From assembly GCA_024275075.1 (NCBI GenBank), contig JAJRZU010000050.1:1-50090 (forward strand): a stretch of 50,090 nucleotides of DNA, in the 5' to 3' direction. The notes under the pieces are model-generated. The model did no database searches. It saw only the letters and a program-made list of their open reading frames with translations, and was not told where the DNA came from. Positions 35,513 through 44,250 of this stretch are shown in pieces (the stretch's first letter is position 1; each line of letters starts with the position of its first letter). The DNA is from Deltaproteobacteria bacterium (lineage in GTDB: Bacteria > Desulfobacterota > JAJRXV01). A program made the position numbers and the translations under genes.

Positions 35513-38068
35513 CTACTCCCCTCCTTTCATAACAGTCCTGTTATTATCCTCCTGCTTCTCAGCCAGATAGACAAGAGTCCCTGCATCAAGTATCAGGCTC
35601 ACCTCACCGTTCCCTAAGATAGTGCAGCCGGAAACGCCTTTGACATTACCGATATAGCTTGATAAACCTTTTATCACCGTTTGCTGCTGACCAAGAATCT
35701 CATCGACAAAGAGACACGCCTTCTTTTCATGAGCTTCAAAAACTATCAATATCCCGTCTTTGAATTTATGATAATCCGGTTCTGTCCTTAGCACCTCATG
35801 CAGCCGGAGTATCGGGATGAACTCTTCCCGCAGGCGCACTATCTCCTGCCCGTCCGGCGAGACGATGATCTTGTTAGAATCCTGACGAAACGTCTCTTGA
35901 ATGGAGAGGATCGGCAGGATGCACTTGCTCTTACCGACGCGAACTAACATCCCCTCGATGATCGCAAGTGTAAGCGGTATGCGCAAAGTGACCTTTGTGC
36001 CGACCCCTTGTCTGCTCTGGATATCTATCTTCCCTTGTATCTTTTTCAGGTTCTGCTTGACCACGTCCATACCGACGCCTCTGCCGGAGATATCCGTCAC
36101 CTTATCAGCGGTGGAGAAGCCAGGCTGAAATACCAACGAAAAGACCTGCTTGTCGCTTAGCTCTGAGCCGTCCCCCTCGATCAGGCCCTTGGATATCGCT
36201 TTTTCAATTATCTTTTGACGGTCCAACCCCTTACCGTCATCCTCAATAATAATCCACACCTCTCCTTCTTCATGCCTCGCCGTAAGCCTTACAGTGCCTT
36301 CATCAGGCTTACCCGCCTTGCGCCGCTCCTTTTGCGGTTCTATTCCGTGATCGATGCTGTTGCGGATTAAGTGGACAAGCGGGTCTGTGATCGTCTCGAT
36401 GACAGATTTATCCACTTCGGTCTCCTCACCGGAGAGCTTCAGGACGACCCTCTTTTTTGATTTGGCGCCAAGGTCATGCACAAGGCGAATCATCCGGCGG
36501 AAGAGCCCTGATACCGGTATCATACGGATCACCATCGCCATCTCCTGCAGCTCACGCACTATCTTATCCATCTGCTGGGCGGCTTTGTTGAAATTGTCCA
36601 GTTGGAGATCGTGTAAATCGTTGTTATTGACAACGACCTTCTCGGCAATGACCAGCTCACCGATCAGATTTATCAGGGAATCGAGTTTTGTCAGGTTGAC
36701 CCGTATATCCTGCCGTTTCAGGACATCTTTCGGCGCCACTTTGACTTTCTTTTCAATGACAGGGGCGACAGTCATCATGCTTCTCGCCTCTTTTTGCTTT
36801 TTCAACGCTTCTTGCACCTGTCGCTTGGTAACAACGCCCTTCTTGACTAAAATATCGCCAAGCGGTTTTCGCTGTTCCTCTAACGCAATCTGTATCTCTT
36901 TGGGAGACACGCTCCCCTGCTCGATCAACAGGTCACCTAAGAACAGCGACCCTTTCTCCTTGCCCGGAGTAACCAGCCACCCCTTTGGCAACAAGCTTTC
37001 GATAAGCTCAAGATAAAGGGGCAGGTTACTTATTGCACCGGCGCCCTCGTTTGATATGTCAAACATAGCGGTTCTCAGCACATCGACAAGCTCTAACATA
37101 ACTTTTGCCGCTTTGTGCTTATCGACGTTGGCTTTCTCCTTTACCGCGTCCATAATAGTCTCTATCTTATTGCTGAGCATCTCTAAATCGACATAACCGA
37201 AGAAGCCGCAATTACCCTTGAAGCTGTGGATGTTGCGTAACAAATCGCCGAGGATCTCCATATCATCGATTGAATTGATCCATTTAAGGAGACCCTGCTC
37301 AAATGCCTGCAAAAGCTCGTCCGCCTCCTGAACAAAATGTTCCACCATCTGTGTCGTTATAAGGAACTCTTTTTCAGACGACGTATTTTCCTGCATGGAG
37401 TCAGCTGTCCGCTCTTCTTCAGGCTCCTTCGCACCATCTTTGGTAAGGTAGGTTTTGCGCCCTGCGTCGAGTGCGTCATTTGCCTGCTTAATAGCCTCTG
37501 TCAGATTATCGCGCACGAGCCTGGCATCCTCCGCCATACCTTTGTCAGAGAGATTATCCTGCAAATAATCCAGGGCGTCTTTTGTAAAATCACATGTGGT
37601 GCACAGAAGATCAACATGTTGGGGCCTAATCCAGATACCGCCTGAGCGGACGAGGTCAAGCAGGTTTTCCGCGGCATGAGCGACGCCACAGATATTTTCT
37701 AATTCCAGGAAGCCGGCGCTCCCTTTCATCGAGTGGAACAATCTGAAGATCGCGTTAAGTGTCTGGGAGTCACCGTTTATCAATTGAAATACTTTGCAAT
37801 TCAGGCAATCCTGTCTTGTAGCCCCCCCGATACATGACCCTAAGGCGCTTTCAACATAACCGACATGTAACCAGCACGGAAATTCTATCTCCTTTCCATA
37901 CCTTACGCAGATATCGTTCCCACATTCCATCGTTTCCCAGCAATTTACATGACCGCAGCTTTGCCCGAGCTCAATGACCGCGGGTTCTAACTGCTCGACC
38001 ATCTCTCTGGTCTCTTGTATAAATTCCTGGATTATCTCATATTGTTCACTTTTAATATCATAACTCAC
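35513..38068 (-). CDS. cheA: Chemotaxis histidine kinase CheA with two Hpt domains and a Cys-rich insert
   Basis: About 851 residues from GTG 38068 (GTG 38101 would add 11 but has no ribosome site; AAAAGG lies 12 bases before 38068). The first Hpt domain has LFHSMKGSAGFLEL as phosphorylation site and, just before it, eight Cys within 55 residues including two CW pairs (NCWETMEC and PCWLHVG) and DCLNCKVF. This resembles the two-CW type of Fe-S or redox module. A second Hpt has LLRNIHSFKGNCGF. A paired motif (LGDLLIEQGSVSPKEIQIAL and LGDILVKKGVVTKRQVQEAL) looks like a GspE/MshEN N-domain. Then dimerisation, an HATPase with HLIRNSIDHGIEP, EDDGKGLD and GRGVGMDVV, and a CheW-like regulatory domain. 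It phosphorylates response regulators such as CheB; no cheY is in the window. Confidence 0.93.
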   Translation of the reverse strand: MSYDIKSEQYEIIQEFIQETREMVEQLEPAVIELGQSCGHVNCWETMECGNDICVRYGKEIEFPCWLHVGYVESALGSCIGGATRQDCLNCKVFQLINGDSQTLNAIFRLFHSMKGSAGFLELENICGVAHAAENLLDLVRSGGIWIRPQHVDLLCTTCDFTKDALDYLQDNLSDKGMAEDARLVRDNLTEAIKQANDALDAGRKTYLTKDGAKEPEEERTADSMQENTSSEKEFLITTQMVEHFVQEADELLQAFEQGLLKWINSIDDMEILGDLLRNIHSFKGNCGFFGYVDLEMLSNKIETIMDAVKEKANVDKHKAAKVMLELVDVLRTAMFDISNEGAGAISNLPLYLELIESLLPKGWLVTPGKEKGSLFLGDLLIEQGSVSPKEIQIALEEQRKPLGDILVKKGVVTKRQVQEALKKQKEARSMMTVAPVIEKKVKVAPKDVLKRQDIRVNLTKLDSLINLIGELVIAEKVVVNNNDLHDLQLDNFNKAAQQMDKIVRELQEMAMVIRMIPVSGLFRRMIRLVHDLGAKSKKRVVLKLSGEETEVDKSVIETITDPLVHLIRNSIDHGIEPQKERRKAGKPDEGTVRLTARHEEGEVWIIIEDDGKGLDRQKIIEKAISKGLIEGDGSELSDKQVFSLVFQPGFSTADKVTDISGRGVGMDVVKQNLKKIQGKIDIQSRQGVGTKVTLRIPLTLAIIEGMLVRVGKSKCILPILSIQETFRQDSNKIIVSPDGQEIVRLREEFIPILRLHEVLRTEPDYHKFKDGILIVFEAHEKKACLFVDEILGQQQTVIKGLSSYIGNVKGVSGCTILGNGEVSLILDAGTLVYLAEKQEDNNRTVMKGGE

Positions 38069-38258
38069 AATAACACTTAACCTTTTGCACTCTCCCCCCA
38101 CAGAAAAGATTCATATATATGTATCTATGCGAACCACAAAACACTCATTAAGAAAATTTTGGCTTATTTTTTCCGGTTGTCAATAGGTAAAAATAAAAAA
38201 CACGTTTTTTTTGGTGGAATTGCCTGCTCTGTTAATTGTTACAGCATGTTAGGTGGGT

Positions 38259-39806
38259 TTACTTATTTGCCTGCTTCAAGCCCTTTACATTTTCGTAATA
38301 AAGAAATTCATCATTGTCTTTTCCCTGCGGGACAAAATCATCTATAATTGGGAAGGAATCCAAAGCCTTGGCGATGTTTGCCCGCAAGAAAGAGTCTACC
38401 CATTTAAATATGTTATTCTCTTTGATCGAGCGCCGCATCCGCCGCATCCTTGTTTTTTGCTCTTCCCTGTCCATCGTGAATGCCCGGTATATAGTCTCCG
38501 CTACACCCTCTATGTCATAAGGGTTGACTAACAACGCGTTTCGTTGCAGCTGCGCGGCGACCCCGGCAAACTCGCTTAGGATAAGAGCGCCATGCTCCTC
38601 GACGCTCGAGGCGCAGTATTCCTTAGCGACGAGGTTCATACCATCTTTCAATGGTGTGACAAGCGCGATCTCACACGTGCGGTAATATGCGAGCAGCTCT
38701 GCCCGGCTAACGCTGCGAAAGATATAGTGTATGGGTACCCAGCCCGAACGCGTGAACTGGCCGTTTATCTCACCCACCAGCCGCTCGATCTCTATCTTCA
38801 GGTCATAGTACTCTGGTATATCCTCGCGGCTTGGTACGACTATCTGTATCAACGTGGCTCTGTTTCGCATCTCAGGGAATCGTATCAAAGCATTCCTGAA
38901 CGCTTCTAATTTATCTGGTATCCCCTTCGTATAGTCCAGGCGGTCGACGCCAAGGATAAGGCAGCAGTGCGGGAGGTCTTCGTGCAGGTACCACGCCCTC
39001 TCAGAGACCTCCTTCGTCTCCGCCATGTTCGCGAATTCATTATAATCGATGCTGATCGGGAAAGTACCGATCCGGGATTCCCTCTTACCGATGCGGCACC
39101 TGATAACCTGCCCTTTACCATGGATAACAGCGTCCTTTAGAAGCATACGAACGCACTGGACAAAATTCCTTCTGTCTCGCAGCGTCTGGAACCCGATGAG
39201 GTCATATTCCAGCAGTGCGCGCAGTATCTGAAACCGCCACGGCAGTTTGACAAAAATATCAAGAGAGGGGAAAGGTATATGCAAAAAGAAACCGGTCTTG
39301 TTATTTACATTCATCTGCTTAAGCTCGCTCGCGACGTTCATCAGGTGATAATCATGCACCCAGATATAATCATCGTTCTTAGTGTTTTTCGCGATCGCCT
39401 CGGCAAATTTGAGGTTGACAGCTTTGTAGGAGTTCCAGTATTTTGGCGCGAAATTGCACCGGGTCTGGAGATCATGGAATAGTGGCCAGATTATCTCGTT
39501 TGAAAACCCGTAATAGAAATTCTTGATCTCGCTTTCTGACAGGTTTACGGGCTTAAGTGTATATCCTGACTGGCCTGCCGCGCTCTTAAGAAGGGTTGAC
39601 AAATCAATACTTCTGGTCTCTTCCTCGGTCACGCCTGTCCAGCCTATCCATACGCCGCCACGGTTTTTCAGTACCGGTGCGAGCGCAGTTACAAGTCCGC
39701 CGGAACCAGGCTCGACATTCCACTCATCCGCACCTTTGTTCAATACGATAGGTAGCCTGTTTGAAACGATTACCAGTCGCTTTTTATGAGTATCTTCAGC
39801 CGACAT
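38259..39806 (-). CDS. otsA: Alpha,alpha-trehalose-phosphate synthase (GT20)
   Basis: 515 residues. It makes trehalose 6-phosphate from a nucleotide-glucose and glucose 6-phosphate. GT20 motifs: IVSNRLPIV, GSGGLVTALAPVLKNRGGVW, YIWVHDYHLMNVASELK, FFLHIPFPS, LGVDRLDYTKGIPDKLEAF, TPLKDGMNLVAKEYCASS and LILSEFAGVAAQL. The product should be dephosphorylated by OtsB, encoded two genes upstream. It is the last gene of the osmoprotection operon, 8 bp after mscS, with AGGGGGAAAG before the ATG. Confidence 0.95.
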   Translation of the reverse strand: MSAEDTHKKRLVIVSNRLPIVLNKGADEWNVEPGSGGLVTALAPVLKNRGGVWIGWTGVTEEETRSIDLSTLLKSAAGQSGYTLKPVNLSESEIKNFYYGFSNEIIWPLFHDLQTRCNFAPKYWNSYKAVNLKFAEAIAKNTKNDDYIWVHDYHLMNVASELKQMNVNNKTGFFLHIPFPSLDIFVKLPWRFQILRALLEYDLIGFQTLRDRRNFVQCVRMLLKDAVIHGKGQVIRCRIGKRESRIGTFPISIDYNEFANMAETKEVSERAWYLHEDLPHCCLILGVDRLDYTKGIPDKLEAFRNALIRFPEMRNRATLIQIVVPSREDIPEYYDLKIEIERLVGEINGQFTRSGWVPIHYIFRSVSRAELLAYYRTCEIALVTPLKDGMNLVAKEYCASSVEEHGALILSEFAGVAAQLQRNALLVNPYDIEGVAETIYRAFTMDREEQKTRMRRMRRSIKENNIFKWVDSFLRANIAKALDSFPIIDDFVPQGKDNDEFLYYENVKGLKQANK

Positions 39807-39814
39807 CTTTCCCC

Positions 39815-40882
39815 CTAAGCAACGGTTGCTGAATCTTTCTTTATATACAATGTCTGGGTCGGGTAGGCGAACTGAATACCCTCATCATTGAACTTGCGCA
39901 TTATCGCGACGTTTATCGCCTGCTGGATATCCATATAGACATTGTAATCAGGACTTAATACAATGTAAACGACCTCAAAGACCAGCGCAAAGTCACCGTA
40001 TTCCTTAAAATGCGCTCTGTCAAAACGGGTATCCGACTGCTTCTGGACGACCTCCTTTATCATGAGAGGTATCGCTTCCACCTTCTCTGCCGGTGTATCA
40101 TAAGTCATCCCCAGGGTAAATACGACGCGGCGCTCGAGCATCCGCTTGTAGTTCCGTACCCTGCTTTGCAAAAGATCGTTGTTCGAGAAGATTACCTGTT
40201 CGCCTGACAGGCTTCGGATGCGGGTTGTCTTCAAACCGATATGCTCGACACTCCCCAGATAATCCCCGACGATGATGAAGTCACCGATAACAAAAGGCTT
40301 GTCGAGCACGATAGACAAGGACGCGAGCAGATCGCCGAGTATGTTCTGGACGGCAAGCGCGACGGCTATGCCCCCGACGCCAAGGCCGGCGATAAGGGCG
40401 GTGACGTCTATCCCCAAGTTATCCAATACTAACAGAAATGTCACTACCCAAAGCGTTACCTTCGCGATGAAGCTAAGTGCGGAAATGGTAGTCGCGTTCG
40501 ATGTATCATGCTCTAATTTTCGTTTGACATAGCTCTTGCTCCAGATCGAGATGAACGCACTGCCCCAGAGAGCCGACTGGAGTATCAGCGCGATCACAGC
40601 CGCCGTGTTGATAATGATTGAAGCCGCCGCGGTCAGGTTCAGGACAAACGTACCGGCATATATTGAGAGTATTAAAAGGAAAATAAACTTCGTCTTTTTG
40701 AAAAGGTCTACGATGGTATCATCCATGGTGGTCTTTGTCTTTTTTGCGAACTGCGCCAACCGGTCAGTGATAATCTTCTTTATTATCTCTAATAAAATGA
40801 CGCCGAAAAAGGTGATTATTACGGCTAATAGCCATTTTGCCAGGGTGTTGTTATAGAATACTTCGTTTAATATCTCAATCAG
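39815..40882 (-). CDS. MscS-type mechanosensitive channel, probable CTG start
   Basis: The C-terminal part is classic MscS: the pore helix AGLGVGGIAVALAVQNILGD, the beta domain FVIGDFIIVGDYLGSVEHIG followed by TRIRSLSGEQVIFSNNDLL and the C-terminal alpha-beta domain. The first ATG/GTG/TTG is the TTG at 40759, but the frame is open 41 codons further and encodes another good transmembrane helix (LAKWLLAVIITFFGVILLEI). A CTG at 40882 overlaps the otsB stop (CTGA) and is four bases after GGAG, so I take it as the start, giving 355 residues with about four TM helices. It releases solutes upon hypo-osmotic shock. Its place between otsB and otsA links solute synthesis with release. Confidence 0.85.
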   Translation of the reverse strand: MIEILNEVFYNNTLAKWLLAVIITFFGVILLEIIKKIITDRLAQFAKKTKTTMDDTIVDLFKKTKFIFLLILSIYAGTFVLNLTAAASIIINTAAVIALILQSALWGSAFISIWSKSYVKRKLEHDTSNATTISALSFIAKVTLWVVTFLLVLDNLGIDVTALIAGLGVGGIAVALAVQNILGDLLASLSIVLDKPFVIGDFIIVGDYLGSVEHIGLKTTRIRSLSGEQVIFSNNDLLQSRVRNYKRMLERRVVFTLGMTYDTPAEKVEAIPLMIKEVVQKQSDTRFDRAHFKEYGDFALVFEVVYIVLSPDYNVYMDIQQAINVAIMRKFNDEGIQFAYPTQTLYIKKDSATVA

Positions 40883-41670
40883 TTATCTCCACAAGCTCTC
40901 TTCCAGCGTAATAGGAACTCTAAAAGTTCTTCGGGGGGCTCGATCCAGAGATCCGCCGCTGTCGCCCGCAGCCCGCCCCTCACAAGGACGCCAAGCCCCC
41001 TTCGCTTGATCGCCCTGAAAGCGTCCTCATCGGTCAGATCATCCCCCAGATATGCCGATACAGTATCTTCACCCATCTCAGCAAGGATTGCGTCTATCGC
41101 GCCGCCTTTATTCCCGCCTGATGTGCGAAGCTCAATACCACCATCAAATTCGTGTAAAGTCAGATTACTCCCTTTTGCGAGAAAAGTCCATTCTTTTATG
41201 ACTTTTTCGCGTATCTCATTGATAAGATTAGCAGATAACCCTCTTAGGTGTATCGCGCGCGAGGCGGGTTTCTTCTCATAATGATCCGCCAATCGCTCGA
41301 AAAGTACCCAGTTATCCGCTTTTATTAGAATGTCAGATGTGATCTCGTCTATCTTTGGCGCAAAGTAAGCGCCGTCTGGCATCATGCGCTCTGAGCCGTG
41401 CGAGCCCCAAATCTCCGGCAGCTTCTTCAGGCCGAGCAGGGGAATCAGGTCACTCACCGCGCGTCCGCTGATCAAAACTAACCGCGCAGCGCCGGTGCTG
41501 ATAATATCATCTATGATCTCTCGTACGCCTTCGTACGGATACGCCTTGTCGCGCTCATCGCGAAACGGCGCGAGAGTACCGTCGTAATCAAGCAGTAACG
41601 CCCGATTCTCAGCGTTTTTTACTTCGTCAAAGAAATCATCTAAATCAAAACCAGACTCAAGAATTTTCAT
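40879..41670 (-). CDS. otsB: Trehalose-6-phosphate phosphatase (HAD superfamily)
   Basis: 263 residues. HAD motif I is ALLLDYDGTLAP (nucleophile Asp), motif II is LVLISGRAV, motif III includes the Lys in SGGNKGGAIDAIL, and motif IV is YLGDDLTDEDAFRAI. The cap domain holds WGSHGSERMMPDG and LHEFDGGIELR, typical of OtsB. It turns trehalose 6-phosphate into trehalose. Its stop codon overlaps the probable CTG start of mscS. It lies 26 bp after treT. Confidence 0.95.
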   Translation of the reverse strand: MKILESGFDLDDFFDEVKNAENRALLLDYDGTLAPFRDERDKAYPYEGVREIIDDIISTGAARLVLISGRAVSDLIPLLGLKKLPEIWGSHGSERMMPDGAYFAPKIDEITSDILIKADNWVLFERLADHYEKKPASRAIHLRGLSANLINEIREKVIKEWTFLAKGSNLTLHEFDGGIELRTSGGNKGGAIDAILAEMGEDTVSAYLGDDLTDEDAFRAIKRRGLGVLVRGGLRATAADLWIEPPEELLEFLLRWKRACGDN

Positions 41671-41696
41671 AATCTATATATAAATTTCCGGTAAGA

Positions 41697-42938
41697 TCAA
41701 CCTAACACGATCCGGTCTTCCGCGCCGTGTATCAGCCCGACCATAAGGGTCAGGTGCTCCCGTAACTGCCGCGTGAGCAGGAAATTCTCTCTCACAAAAT
41801 CACGCGCCTTCTTACCCATCTCCTTTAATTTGTTGCGGTGATGGAGCAGGTAGCGTATCCGTAGCGCGGCGCCCTCTGGCGTGTTCACAAGGAAACCGGT
41901 ATGGTGGTCAATAACCTGCAAACGGATGCCGCCGGTATTACCACCTATTACGGGTTTACTTTTCCACATCGCCTCGGTGACCGTCAGGCCGAACCCTTCC
42001 TTTATCGATTTCTGGAGCACTATGTCAGATGCGCGCTGCAACGCGTTGATAGTTGTGTGCGCATCCGCGGGCAGTAAAAGCACATGGATATCAGGGTCGC
42101 CCGAAGCGGCGCCCCGCACCTCTTTTAATACCGCTTCTCCCTCGGGGTCGTCTGTCGCTTCGCCACCGGCAAGCACTAACTGCAAAGTCGGTATGAATCT
42201 TTTAGTCAACTTGTAAGACTGTATGACACCGATCGGATCCTTAAATTTATCAAAACGCGAGACCTGCAATATAATCGGGCGGTCAGGGTCAAGGTCAAAA
42301 TCAGGGAAAACGGCTCTGACCTCTTTCGCGCTTATCGACTTGTTCTTGTCGCTTAACGGGTCGATACTTGGTGGGATCAGGTACTGGGGGTGCGACAACG
42401 CCTGCGAAAACACGGCCAGCGAAAAGATGCTCGCGTCATATTCCGAGACAAAATCCCGTAAATATTTCCATACCTGCCGGTTCGGGTGGCTGCCGTCTAT
42501 GTGACACCGCCAGATCCACCTGCCTTTCCGGTTCGGGCAGAACTTAAGCACCGCCGCGGGTTGAGGGTCGTGTATGAATACGAAATCAGCTTCTTCGAGC
42601 ATCTCCCTGAACTCATCTGCGAAATCATTGTTGGTCTGCTCATAGACCTTCAGTAAATTCTGTGGTATCTCTACATGACTGCCCTGAAGCGCGTTATGGA
42701 AATACTTTGTACACTGATAAAAGTCCGATCTGCCCAAAATCACTTCCCACTTCACGTCCAGCCCCAACTCCTGCTGCAACGGTACAAGCTTCGTCAGTAT
42801 CTCGGCAACGCCGCCTCCTATGCGGGTCGAGTTGATATGAAGCACCTTCATACCTTTTAATGGCACAGATAGCTGCCTGAGATGATCGATTACATCTTCA
42901 CCGGCAACTTTCGCGTACGATTCTAATAATGTGGTCAC
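41697..42938 (-). CDS. treT: Trehalose synthase, TreT type (GT4)
   Basis: 413 residues. The N-terminal half has the TreT-specific pattern: VLHINSTRIGGGVAEILTKL, LGLDVKWEVILG, CTKYFHNALQGSHVEIP and WRCHIDGSHPN. The C-terminal GT4 domain has ILQVSRFDKFKDPIGVIQSY, LVLAGGEATDDPEG and KSIKEGFGLTVTEAMWKSKP followed by GGNTGGIRLQV. TreT joins a nucleotide-glucose directly to glucose to give trehalose, reversibly. With otsA and otsB in the same operon the cell has two trehalose routes. GTG 42938 is the start, with GAGGAG five bases upstream. Confidence 0.92.
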   Translation of the reverse strand: MTTLLESYAKVAGEDVIDHLRQLSVPLKGMKVLHINSTRIGGGVAEILTKLVPLQQELGLDVKWEVILGRSDFYQCTKYFHNALQGSHVEIPQNLLKVYEQTNNDFADEFREMLEEADFVFIHDPQPAAVLKFCPNRKGRWIWRCHIDGSHPNRQVWKYLRDFVSEYDASIFSLAVFSQALSHPQYLIPPSIDPLSDKNKSISAKEVRAVFPDFDLDPDRPIILQVSRFDKFKDPIGVIQSYKLTKRFIPTLQLVLAGGEATDDPEGEAVLKEVRGAASGDPDIHVLLLPADAHTTINALQRASDIVLQKSIKEGFGLTVTEAMWKSKPVIGGNTGGIRLQVIDHHTGFLVNTPEGAALRIRYLLHHRNKLKEMGKKARDFVRENFLLTRQLREHLTLMVGLIHGAEDRIVLG

Positions 42939-42983
42939 ACCTACTCCTCTTTTAATGAAATTCTACTCTTTTTACCACATAAC

Positions 42984-43014
42984 GTCGGATTCGTCGCAAG
43001 CTCCTTAATCCGAC
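42984..43014. repeat. Short inverted repeat between treT and the DUF5752 gene
   Basis: GTCGGATT (42984-42991) and AATCCGAC (43007-43014) form an 8-bp stem with a loop containing GTCGCAAGCT. The loop recalls the core of repeat family 1. There is no T-run, so I do not call a terminator. Confidence 0.45.
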
Positions 43015-43021
43015 CTATGCG

Positions 43022-43159
43022 GCTAATATATTGGGTGAAGCATCATGCTTCCTCTTTAAATGAAATAATAAGTCAAGCAATAACCTACAATGCTTCCAAT
43101 TTGAGCGAAATAATGTATATTGCTAATATATTGGGTGAAGCATCATGCTTCCTCTTTAA
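43022..43159. repeat. 38-bp direct repeat, two copies 100 bp apart, at the end of the DUF5752 gene
   Basis: The identical 38-bp copies are 43022-43059 and 43122-43159. Each contains the palindrome GAAGCATCATGCTTC. The second copy includes the last codons and the TGA stop of the DUF5752 gene; the first is a duplicate in the downstream spacer. The intervening DNA differs from what follows the second copy, so this is not a simple tandem duplication. Confidence 0.8.
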
Positions 43160-43853
43160 TATTTTTAAAATAATTTTTGAACAATGTGATAAGCTGTTGC
43201 CGCAGCTCTGATAAAGAAATAAAGTACGGGTCTATAGTCTTTAGCTTTTTGCTCAGGTCGCTATAGCTGCTGCCGAACCCGTCTAACCACGCCTCAAAGT
43301 CATCCAGACTATCTTCGGTACGACGACGGGCGTCGATGAAATGGTAATAGATACTGCTGACCGACATCCCCGGTATCGCCTGCGCGAGCTCATGCGGCGA
43401 GCTTATCCGCTTATGGGTATCAAACACGACTATCTGCGACCGGATAAAGTGAAACTGCTGGTCGCTCCTCGCCCACGGTATCCACTCGCTCTCATCCAGA
43501 CGCTCCTCTATTACATCTAAAAGCTCTTGCCTCAACGACTCCAGATCCGTGTAGTCCGTCGGGTCGATCACGCTCAGACGCTCCGCCAATGATGTGTCAT
43601 GGAGACCGTGGCGCGCCCAGCCGGCAAAATCGTTGTTGAACTCCGGGTCGTCGAATCTCGGTCGGAGCAGCCCCCCCCAGAAATGGTAGTAAATGCTCCC
43701 TGAGTGTATTCTCTGAAGATTGTCCCGAAGCTCCCGAAGGTTCTGCGCCCTAAGGCCGGTGGCGACCGCCGCCAGAGCGCAGTCCTTTACGGCAAACGGC
43801 ACCGGCGCCGGCTTCGCTGAATTGTTGTTAGTTGAATTATTGTTATCTGTCAT
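43143..43853 (-). CDS. DUF5752 family protein
   Basis: 236 residues. FAVKDCALAAVATGLRAQNL, SGSIYYHFWGGLLRPRFDDP, EFNNDFAGWARHGLHDTSLA and SEWIPWARSDQQFHFIRSQI match DUF5752, a family typically encoded beside trehalose synthase genes. Its function is unknown; a regulatory or chaperone role for TreT is plausible. The protein has an internal duplication: the block from IYYHFWGGLLRPRFDDPEFN to the SLRQELLDVIEE region recurs as IYYHFIDARRRTEDSLDDFE to SELRQQLITLFKN. A polar Asn-rich N-terminus precedes it. It is the first gene of the operon behind a perfect-consensus promoter. Confidence 0.88.
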   Translation of the reverse strand: MTDNNNSTNNNSAKPAPVPFAVKDCALAAVATGLRAQNLRELRDNLQRIHSGSIYYHFWGGLLRPRFDDPEFNNDFAGWARHGLHDTSLAERLSVIDPTDYTDLESLRQELLDVIEERLDESEWIPWARSDQQFHFIRSQIVVFDTHKRISSPHELAQAIPGMSVSSIYYHFIDARRRTEDSLDDFEAWLDGFGSSYSDLSKKLKTIDPYFISLSELRQQLITLFKNYFKNIKEEA

Positions 43854-43895
43854 ATTGCCCGCCTGGATCGTTTAGTATCTTCATCATCGTATGAA

Positions 43896-43924
43896 ATTAT
43901 AAGTAATTAAATATGTTATGTCAA
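43896..43924 (-). promoter_or_regulatory. Perfect-consensus sigma-70 promoter of the trehalose/MscS operon
   Basis: On the minus strand TTGACA (43924-43919), exactly 17 bases, TATAAT (43901-43896). Both boxes and the spacing match the consensus fully. It lies 43 bp before the DUF5752 start codon and suggests strong housekeeping transcription of the operon. Confidence 0.8.
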
Positions 43925-43978
43925 GTACGATATTTCACTAACGCGATGGTTTGAAAGGAGTAACGCAGTAGCGGAGCC

Positions 43979-44000
43979 CCCCCTCTTGATGGGAGGGGGA
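43979..44000. repeat. GC-rich palindrome
   Basis: CCCCCCTC, loop TTGAT, then GGGAGGGGG. It shares the TTGAT loop and G/C arms with the hairpin at 32318-32342. Confidence 0.5.
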
Positions 44001-44056
44001 TGTTTTCTTGCTCCCGTGCATCTGGATGCCCCACCAGTTGAGGTGGTCGTTTATTC

Positions 44057-44085
44057 TTGACTTAATCAAGGTAAAAATATAAAAT
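44057..44085 (+). promoter_or_regulatory. Sigma-70-type promoter for miaB
   Basis: TTGACT (44057-44062), a 17-base spacer and TAAAAT (44080-44085), five of six matches in both boxes. The leader of about 205 bases includes a REP-like inverted element. Confidence 0.55.
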
Positions 44086-44155
44086 CAGGTTGTATATTCA
44101 TTATTAACACGGCAACTAAATAAGTATGCTTTCTTGTCAAAAATATAGCAGGTTG

Positions 44156-44250
44156 TCATTCCTGCGAAAGCAGGAATCCAGGTGTTATTATCAGATTTAT
44201 GGATCCCCGCTTTCGCGGGGATAACGGTGGTGTGCGGGGATGACGTGTCG
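44156..44250. repeat. REP-like inverted palindromic element
   Basis: One arm contains TTCCTGC-GAAA-GCAGGAA (44160-44177) and the other CCCCGC-TTTC-GCGGGG (44206-44221), each a hairpin. The arms are also inverted copies of each other (GTCATTCC...GGAATCCA against TGGATCCCC...GGGGATAAC). A partial third piece (GCGGGGATGACG) follows. This family of 'cattcccgcgaaagcgggaatcc' palindromes is widespread in bacterial genomes and is mobilised in trans, if at all. Confidence 0.75.

Noticed and set aside
38084-38183. A promoter for cheA with TTGACA at 38178-38183 (minus)
   Set aside because: The -35 box is perfect but the sequence 17 bases on is AAAATT, only three matches; no better -10 is found.
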